Shown here: positions 6,811 through 12,026 of the stretch, piece after piece
Layout: each line of letters starts with the position of its first letter
How positions within the stretch are numbered: position 1 is the stretch's first letter
Source of the DNA: Bacteroidaceae bacterium
Lineage (GTDB): Bacteria; Bacteroidota; Bacteroidia; Bacteroidales; Bacteroidaceae
DNA length: 12,026 nt
Direction: 5' to 3'
Assembly: GCA_017628775.1 (NCBI GenBank)
Contig: JAGBYN010000027.1
Coordinates: 1-12,026, forward strand
Notes under the pieces: model-generated
Database searches by the model: none
Told to the model about the DNA's origin: nothing
The model's input: the letters and a program-made list of their open reading frames with translations, nothing else
Translations under genes and position numbers: made by a program

Positions 6811-8991
6811 ATGAGTGAATTTTATGATTTACATACTTCTTTAAAGCGCTATTTTGGCTTTGATAACTTTAAAGAGAATCAGGAAACCATTATACGTAGT
6901 TTGCTTGATGGTTCGGATGTTTTTGTGCTGATGCCTACAGGTGGAGGTAAATCCATGTGCTATCAATTGCCGGCTTTGATGATGGAAGGCACTGCCATTG
7001 TGATATCGCCACTCATTGCTTTGATGAAGAATCAGGTGGATGCTATTAGGTATAATTCTGATAATGATGGTGTGGCACACTTTATTAATTCATCGCTCAA
7101 TAAAGCGCAAATCGATGCCGTAAAAAGTGATATTCAGGCAGGCATTACGAAGTTGCTGTATGTGGCGCCCGAGACGCTGACCAAGGAAGAGAATATTGCA
7201 TTCTTGAAGGGTATTAAGATTTCATTCTATGCCGTGGATGAAGCGCATTGTATCTCAGAGTGGGGACATGACTTCCGACCTGAGTATCGCAAGATTCGCC
7301 CGATAATCAATCAAATAGGCGAGGCGCCCGTGATAGCACTTACGGCTACCGCTACGGAGAAGGTGAGGAGCGACATAAAAAAGAATTTGGGCATGAAAAA
7401 CGTGTTGGAATTCAAGAGTTCCTTTAATCGTCCGAACCTATACTATGAGGTTTGCCCAAAGACAGAGAATGTTGACAAGAATATTATTAAATATATCAAG
7501 CAAAATCCTGGTAAGAGCGGCATTGTATACTGCTTAAGCCGCAAGAAGGTTGAAGAGTTGGCAGAAGTGCTGCGCACGAATGATATTAAAGCCGAGGCCT
7601 ACCATGCAGGGATGGATGCGCAAACGCGCAATCAAACGCAAGACGCGTTCTTGATGGAAGAAATCGAAGTGATTGTTGCAACGATTGCATTTGGTATGGG
7701 TATCGATAAACCCGACGTTCGCTTCGTGATCCATTACGATATCCCCAAGAGTTTGGAAGGGTATTACCAAGAAACGGGTCGTGCCGGACGCGACGGAGGC
7801 GAGGGTAGATGCATCGCTTACTATTCGCATAAGGATTTACAAAAGTTAGAGAAATTCATGGCTGATAAGCCAGCGTCTGAACAAGATATCGGTAAGCAAT
7901 TACTCAAGGAAACCGCGCTCTATGCGGAGTCTTCCTTGTGCAGACGTAAATTAATACTTCATTATTTTGGTGAAAATTATGAACACGAAAATTGTCATAA
8001 TTGTGACAATTGCTTAACTCCTAAAAAACACGTGGAAGCTAAAGACTTTTTGCAGAAAACGATAGAGGTGGTTATCTCTACTAAAGAAATACTTAAAGAA
8101 GAACAAATTGTAGATATTCTTCTTGGCAATGAAACCGACGAAATTTTAGCTCATAAGTACGACGAACTTGATGTGTTTGCCATTTTTGAAGAAAAGGAAC
8201 CCGATTTCTTGAAGATGGTTATCCAGCAAGCTACGGTTGAAGGCTATCTTGAAAAACAAATCGAAAACTTTGGGGTGTTGAAACTCACAAAGAAAGGAAA
8301 GGCCTTTTATAAGAAACCCGTTTCGTTTACCATCGTAGAGGATAGAGACTTTGATGACGAAAGCAATGAGGAACCTATGCCAAGTGGCGATGTTTGTGCG
8401 GTCGATCCAGTGCTTTACGACATGCTCAAAGACTTGCGCAAGCGCATGGCACGCGAACTTGATGTACCGCCCTACGTTATCTTCCAAGATCCATCGCTCG
8501 AAGCTATGGCTACGATCTACCCCCAATCGATTAAGGAATTGGAAAATATTCCAGGCGTGGGAGCGGGTAAGGCAAAGCGATATGGCGAAAAGTTCTGCAA
8601 ACTTATCAAGCAACATTGTGAGGATAATGAAATTGAACGCCCCGAGGATTTAAGAATTCGCACCGTTGCCAACAAGTCAAAACTCAAGGTAAGCATTATT
8701 CAAAGCATTGACCGCAAGGTGATGTTGGACGACTTGGCAGAAGCAAAGGGTATTGATTTCGATGAATTGCTTTCTGAAATCGAAGCGATTGTTTACTCAG
8801 GAACGAAGATTAATATCGACTATTTCATTGAAGAGATTCTTGACGACGAGCATATTGACGATATCTATTCTTATTTTAAGGAGTCGGATACCGATGATAT
8901 CGAAGAGGCTTTGAATGAAATTGGAGTCGACTATTCTGAAGAAGAAATTAGATTGGTACGAATCAAGTTTATCTCTGAAATGGCTAACTAA
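6811..8991 (+). CDS. recQ: ATP-dependent DNA helicase RecQ
   Basis: 726 residues from the ATG at 6811; a GTG at 6799 in the same frame is a less likely start. RecQ is a 3'-5' helicase that acts in recombination and replication repair. Visible motifs: Walker A MPTGGGKS (41-48), DEAH (143-146) followed by the RecQ aromatic loop CISEWGHDFRPEYR, TATAT (178-182), and motif VI with QETGRAGRDG (from 320). The zinc-binding cysteines are C377, C395, C398 and C401. A winged-helix (RQC) region follows, then an HRDC domain at about 534-610 with the IPGVGAGKAKRYG hairpin. The acidic tail (611-726) is the extended C-terminus I associate with Bacteroidetes RecQ proteins. All catalytic residues are intact. 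It precedes glnS by 32 bp with no terminator, so co-transcription is likely. Confidence 0.96.
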   Translation: MSEFYDLHTSLKRYFGFDNFKENQETIIRSLLDGSDVFVLMPTGGGKSMCYQLPALMMEGTAIVISPLIALMKNQVDAIRYNSDNDGVAHFINSSLNKAQIDAVKSDIQAGITKLLYVAPETLTKEENIAFLKGIKISFYAVDEAHCISEWGHDFRPEYRKIRPIINQIGEAPVIALTATATEKVRSDIKKNLGMKNVLEFKSSFNRPNLYYEVCPKTENVDKNIIKYIKQNPGKSGIVYCLSRKKVEELAEVLRTNDIKAEAYHAGMDAQTRNQTQDAFLMEEIEVIVATIAFGMGIDKPDVRFVIHYDIPKSLEGYYQETGRAGRDGGEGRCIAYYSHKDLQKLEKFMADKPASEQDIGKQLLKETALYAESSLCRRKLILHYFGENYEHENCHNCDNCLTPKKHVEAKDFLQKTIEVVISTKEILKEEQIVDILLGNETDEILAHKYDELDVFAIFEEKEPDFLKMVIQQATVEGYLEKQIENFGVLKLTKKGKAFYKKPVSFTIVEDRDFDDESNEEPMPSGDVCAVDPVLYDMLKDLRKRMARELDVPPYVIFQDPSLEAMATIYPQSIKELENIPGVGAGKAKRYGEKFCKLIKQHCEDNEIERPEDLRIRTVANKSKLKVSIIQSIDRKVMLDDLAEAKGIDFDELLSEIEAIVYSGTKINIDYFIEEILDDEHIDDIYSYFKESDTDDIEEALNEIGVDYSEEEIRLVRIKFISEMAN

Positions 8992-9023
8992 TAAACTAAC
9001 TCATAGTACATAACTAAATATTA

Positions 9024-10775
9024 ATGATACAAGAAGAATTGAAACAAGAGTCTAAAAAGACTTTGAACTTTATAGAAAAAATCGTGCAAAACGACTTGGC
9101 TGAGGGTAAGAACTCTGGTCGATTACAAACACGATTCCCGCCTGAACCAAACGGTTATTTGCACATCGGCCACGCTAAGGCTATTGCTATCGACTTCGGC
9201 ATTGCTGAGAAGTTTGGCGGCGTGTGTAACCTTAGAATGGACGACACCAACCCCCAAAAGGAGGATATTGAATACGTTCGTGCCATTGAAGAGGACATCA
9301 AGTGGTTGGGCTTCAAATGGGGCAAGGTGTGCTATGCCAGCGATTACTTCCAGGATCTTTGGGACTTTGCTGAATGGTGTATCTTGAACGATAAGGCCTA
9401 TGTTGACGAACAAACATCTGAGGAGATTGCACAACAAAAGGGTAGTCCTACCGAACCCGGACAGAATAGCCCTTACCGCGATCGTCCTGCACAAGAAAGT
9501 CTTGAGTTGTTCCGTCAAATGAATTCGGGCAACGTGGAACCAGGTAAGATGATTTTGCGTGCAAAGATTGACATGGCGAGTCCTAACATGCACTTCAGAG
9601 ACCCCATCATGTATCGCGTGCTTAATCAGCCACACTGGCGCACAGGCAATAAGTGGAATGCTTACCCTATGTACGACTTTACACATGGTCAGTGCGACTT
9701 CCTTGAAGGCGTGACACACTCAATCTGTACGCTCGAATTCGTGCCTCATAGAGACTTGTACGACCTCTTCGTGACATGGATTAAGGAATGGAAAGGACAA
9801 ACCGATAACATCGAGGACAACCGTCCACGTCAGTTTGAATTCAATAAGCTTAACTTGAACTACACGCTCATGTCAAAGCGCAACTTGCTTGTGCTCACGC
9901 AAGAGGGGGTAGTGAACGGATGGGACGACCCTCGTATGCCAACCATTTGTGGTATTCGCCGCCGCGGTTATAGCCCTCAAGCGATTTTGAATTTTGTGGA
10001 TAAGATTGGCTACACGACTTTCGATGCGCTCAACGATATCAAACTCCTTGAAGCCGCCTGTCGTGAGGATTTGAACACGAGAGCCATGCGCGTAAGTGCC
10101 GTGGTCGACCCCGTGAAGCTTGTTCTCGACAATTATCCAGAAGGTTTGGTTGAGGAATTAGAAGCAATCAATAATCCTGAAGATCCAAATTCTGAAACCC
10201 ACGTGATTCGCTTTAGCCGTGAGCTTTACATTGAGCGCGACGACTTCATGGAAGACGGTGGCAAGAAGTTTATGCGCCTTGGTCCTGGTAAGGAAGTGCG
10301 CCTTAAGAATGCCTACATCATCAAGTGCGACGAGGATCCCGCAAAGTGCATCGAAAAGGATGCTGATGGTCGTATCGTTTGCATTCATGCCACATACGAT
10401 CCTGAAAGCAAGAGCGGTATGCCCGGATCAGCACGTAAGATTAAGGGTAAAACGCTCCATTGGGTGAGCACAAAGCATTGTGTGCCTTGCGAGGTGCGCG
10501 ATTATAGTTGCTTGTGGACGTGCGAAAATCCTCGCGATGCCATTAAGCAATACGAAAAAGAAAACGGCGTGAGAGGTATCGAATCTATGCGTCCGTTTAT
10601 CAATCCTAATTCTTTGCAAATAAACCAAAACGCGTTTATTGAAGAGTGGGGTGCTACATTGCCACATTATGAATACCTCCAGTTCCAACGCATTGGTTAC
10701 TACAATGTTGATAAGGATTCGACTCCAGAACGTCCTGTGTTCAACAGAACCGTTGGTTTGAAGGATACTAAGTAA
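9024..10775 (+). CDS. glnS: glutaminyl-tRNA synthetase
   Basis: 583 residues, slightly longer than the 554 of the E. coli enzyme. It is a class I cytoplasmic synthetase that charges tRNA-Gln with glutamine using ATP. The catalytic domain shows RFPPEPNGYLHIGHAK with the HIGH signature at 47-50, RMDDTNP, and the KMSKS counterpart MSKR at 283-286. The motif DPRMPTICGIRRRGYSP matches GlnRS rather than GluRS, as do YPMYDFTH and the two-barrel anticodon-binding region that ends PVFNRTVGLKDT. That end aligns with the E. coli end, so the gene is complete. An unusual feature is a cysteine cluster in the anticodon-binding region (C486, C489, C496, C500) where E. coli has none. The gene follows recQ by 32 bp and is closed by a strong terminator. 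Confidence 0.97.
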   Translation: MIQEELKQESKKTLNFIEKIVQNDLAEGKNSGRLQTRFPPEPNGYLHIGHAKAIAIDFGIAEKFGGVCNLRMDDTNPQKEDIEYVRAIEEDIKWLGFKWGKVCYASDYFQDLWDFAEWCILNDKAYVDEQTSEEIAQQKGSPTEPGQNSPYRDRPAQESLELFRQMNSGNVEPGKMILRAKIDMASPNMHFRDPIMYRVLNQPHWRTGNKWNAYPMYDFTHGQCDFLEGVTHSICTLEFVPHRDLYDLFVTWIKEWKGQTDNIEDNRPRQFEFNKLNLNYTLMSKRNLLVLTQEGVVNGWDDPRMPTICGIRRRGYSPQAILNFVDKIGYTTFDALNDIKLLEAACREDLNTRAMRVSAVVDPVKLVLDNYPEGLVEELEAINNPEDPNSETHVIRFSRELYIERDDFMEDGGKKFMRLGPGKEVRLKNAYIIKCDEDPAKCIEKDADGRIVCIHATYDPESKSGMPGSARKIKGKTLHWVSTKHCVPCEVRDYSCLWTCENPRDAIKQYEKENGVRGIESMRPFINPNSLQINQNAFIEEWGATLPHYEYLQFQRIGYYNVDKDSTPERPVFNRTVGLKDTK

Positions 10776-10785
10776 TATTATAGAG

Positions 10786-10828
10786 AATAGATTCATTGAA
10801 ACTTCGGTTTTCTTTGAATCTATTTTTT
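10786..10828 (+). terminator. intrinsic terminator after glnS with UUCG loop
   Basis: AATAGATTCA (10786-10795) pairs perfectly with TGAATCTATT (10815-10824). An internal TT/TT mismatch follows, then a second stem capped by C(UUCG)G at 10802-10807. The 3' side runs into six T (10823-10828). It starts 11 bases after the glnS stop codon. Confidence 0.88.
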
Positions 10829-10850
10829 GAATGAGTAACGGTTATCAATC

Positions 10851-11654
10851 ATGGAAATTTTTGAAATCACCAACATCGATTCGCCTGAATTGCAGATATA
10901 TTCAAAACTAACTGAAAATCAACTCAGAAACCGTTTAAATCCTGAGCAGGGCGTTTTTATTGCTGAAAGTCCTAAAGTGATTGACGTGGCTTTAAAGCAA
11001 GGTTATCAGCCCATATCTTTGCTTTGCGAGAAAAAGCATATTACAGGCGATGCTGCACACATCATTGAGTGTTTGCCCAATGTGCCGATTTATACGGGTG
11101 AGCGCGATGTTTTGGCCTCACTAACGGGGTATACGCTAACTCGCGGTGTGCTTTGCGCCATGTCGCGCCCAAAGATGCCCAGTATTGAAACCGTTTGTGC
11201 TAATGCAAGTAGGGTAGTGGTGATTCATGGTGTTGTGGATTCAACGAATGTGGGTGCTATTTTTAGATCGGCAGCTGCATTAGGGATTGATGCCATTTTG
11301 CTGACTCGAAATTCATGCGACCCCTTAAATCGCCGTTCTATTCGCGTTTCAATGGGTAGTGTGTTCTTGATTCCATGGACTTGGTTGGATGCCGACATAA
11401 TATCCTTGAATCAATTAGGTTTTAAAACCTTAGCTATGGCTTTATCAGATAATAGTGTTTCAATCAGCGATGCGCAATTAAAGCAAATCCCGCGTATGGC
11501 AATCGTGATGGGTACTGAAGGAGATGGATTGCCCAACGAGGTTGTTGAGTCGGCTGATTATGTGGTGAAAATACCTATGTATCATGATGTCGATTCCTTG
11601 AACGTAGCAGCCGCATCAGCCGTGGCTTTTTGGGAATTAAGAAAAGTGCAATAA
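10851..11654 (+). CDS. SpoU/TrmH-family RNA 2'-O-ribose methyltransferase
   Basis: 267 residues. The C-terminal part has the three SpoU (SPOUT) motifs: motif 1 DSTNVGAIFRSAAALG with N133 and R139, motif 2 VMGTEGDGLPNE at 219-230, and motif 3 IPMYHDVDSLNVAAASA at 241-257. These form the knotted SAM-binding site that methylates a ribose 2'-OH in rRNA or tRNA. The N-terminal part (about 20-105) resembles the small substrate-binding domain (EGVFIAESPKVIDVAL-like). In motif 3 the usual glycine after IPMx is His245, a departure from the consensus. The exact RNA target cannot be read from the sequence, so no gene symbol is given. It begins only 22 bases after the glnS terminator; how it is promoted is unclear. 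Confidence 0.9.
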   Translation: MEIFEITNIDSPELQIYSKLTENQLRNRLNPEQGVFIAESPKVIDVALKQGYQPISLLCEKKHITGDAAHIIECLPNVPIYTGERDVLASLTGYTLTRGVLCAMSRPKMPSIETVCANASRVVVIHGVVDSTNVGAIFRSAAALGIDAILLTRNSCDPLNRRSIRVSMGSVFLIPWTWLDADIISLNQLGFKTLAMALSDNSVSISDAQLKQIPRMAIVMGTEGDGLPNEVVESADYVVKIPMYHDVDSLNVAAASAVAFWELRKVQ

Positions 11655-11682
11655 ATTAGGTGTTATTAGCATGTGAAGTAGT

Positions 11683-11730
11683 AGGTTTATGAGGTCATGC
11701 CGTCTGGATAGTCTTAGAACCTCATAACCT
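11683..11730 (+). terminator. hairpin after the methyltransferase gene, possible terminator
   Basis: The left arm at 11683-11695 pairs with 11719-11730 over 12 bp with one bulged base; the core is TATGAGGT with ACCTCATA, around a 23-base loop. No T-run follows, so a terminator role is uncertain. The right arm is made from the octamer repeat that overlaps it. Confidence 0.4.
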
Positions 11731-11749
11731 TAGAACCTAAAAGTCTAAG
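11710..11749. repeat. five 8-bp tandem repeats (AACCTNAN type)
   Basis: Reading in steps of eight from 11710 gives AGTCTTAG, AACCTCAT, AACCTTAG, AACCTAAA and AGTCTAAG. The outer units are close to inverted copies of each other in their CTTAG/CTAAG ends. The array lies in the intergenic region before the rpsF promoter. Confidence 0.65.
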
Positions 11750-11795
11750 AAATGAGCATTAGTTAAACTACGAACATCAAAATATAGAACCATTA

Positions 11796-11827
11796 TTTGG
11801 TGGGTTGAAAAAAAAGTCGTAATTTTG
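11796..11827 (+). promoter_or_regulatory. promoter of rpsF
   Basis: TTTG (11796-11799), a 20-base spacer containing an A-run and TAATTTTG (11820-11827) match the Bacteroidetes consensus exactly. Transcription would begin near 11833, leaving a leader of about 60 bases. Confidence 0.75.
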
Positions 11828-11835
11828 CACACGAT

Positions 11836-11859
11836 TTGTGAATAGATGCTAATTCACAA
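11836..11859 (+). promoter_or_regulatory. hairpin at the start of the rpsF leader
   Basis: TTGTGAAT and ATTCACAA form a perfect 8-bp stem with an 8-base loop right at the predicted 5' end of the rpsF mRNA. It could stabilise the message or take part in autoregulation. I do not see the CCG features described for the known S6:S18 leader motif, so that function is not claimed. Confidence 0.5.
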
Positions 11860-11895
11860 TCATTTATTATTAACATTTTAATCATAACAAGTATG

Positions 11896-12026
11896 ATGAA
11901 TCAGTACGAGACCGTTTTCATCCTTACTCCCGTTTTGTCTGACGTACAGGCAAAGGAAGCGGTCGAAAAGTTCAAAGGTATTCTCGTTGCAGAAGGTGCA
12001 GAGATTATCAATGAAGAAAACTGGGG
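11896..12026 (+). CDS. rpsF: 30S ribosomal protein S6, N-terminal part (runs off the window)
   Basis: The first 43 codons begin [18 protein letters not shown], the form typical of Bacteroidales S6, and continue to [10 protein letters not shown]6 binds S18 and 16S rRNA in the platform of the small subunit. Two ATG codons are adjacent (11893 and 11896); I chose the second because family members usually begin MNQYE, but the first would add just one Met. It has its own promoter, and in this group rpsR and rplI normally follow; they are outside the window. Confidence 0.93.
   Translation, partial: MNQYETVFILTPVLSDVQAKEAVEKFKGILVAEGAEIINEENW

Noticed and set aside
9123..9719. 198-codon minus-strand frame, and others inside recQ and glnS
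   Set aside because: Antisense or out-of-frame shadows of well-supported genes.

Overview
The window looks like the chromosome of a member of the Bacteroidales, most like Prevotella or a close relative. Three things point there: promoters of the TTTG-N20/21-TAnnTTTG type, tandem BspA-like leucine-rich repeat surface proteins with a Bacteroidetes-style C-terminal tail, and recQ, glnS and rpsF products that read as typical Bacteroidetes proteins. No rRNA, tRNA, CRISPR array or transposase gene is visible.

Left part (1-1157) has no convincing gene but is dense in repeats. It holds a 21-bp tandem repeat beside a leftward promoter-like site, and two ~188-bp direct repeats that each carry inverted arms around an AT-rich palindrome. 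It also holds a 168-bp element with 32-bp inverted ends that looks like a REP doublet (REPIN/BIME). A terminator, a 10-bp tandem repeat and a palindrome touching the next stop codon follow.

Middle part (1158-6147, minus strand) holds two paralogous secreted BspA-like proteins. Each has its own promoter and a nearly identical terminator. The two 3' flanks are copies of each other, but only the left one carries the REPIN-like element, so the right flank serves as a natural empty site. The insertion is clean, with no clear target-site duplication.

Intergenic 6148-6810 holds the divergent promoters and two more copies of a short dispersed repeat that clusters only around the BspA genes (eight clear copies in the window).

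Right part (6811-12026, plus strand) is housekeeping. recQ and glnS lie 32 bp apart and probably form one transcript, closed by a hairpin terminator with a UUCG loop. A SpoU/TrmH-family RNA methyltransferase follows, then an octamer repeat with a hairpin, then a good promoter and the first 43 codons of rpsF (ribosomal protein S6), which runs off the end. No new multi-gene system is evident. The most notable observation is the REPIN-like element with its empty paralogous site, inside a locus rich in inverted repeats.
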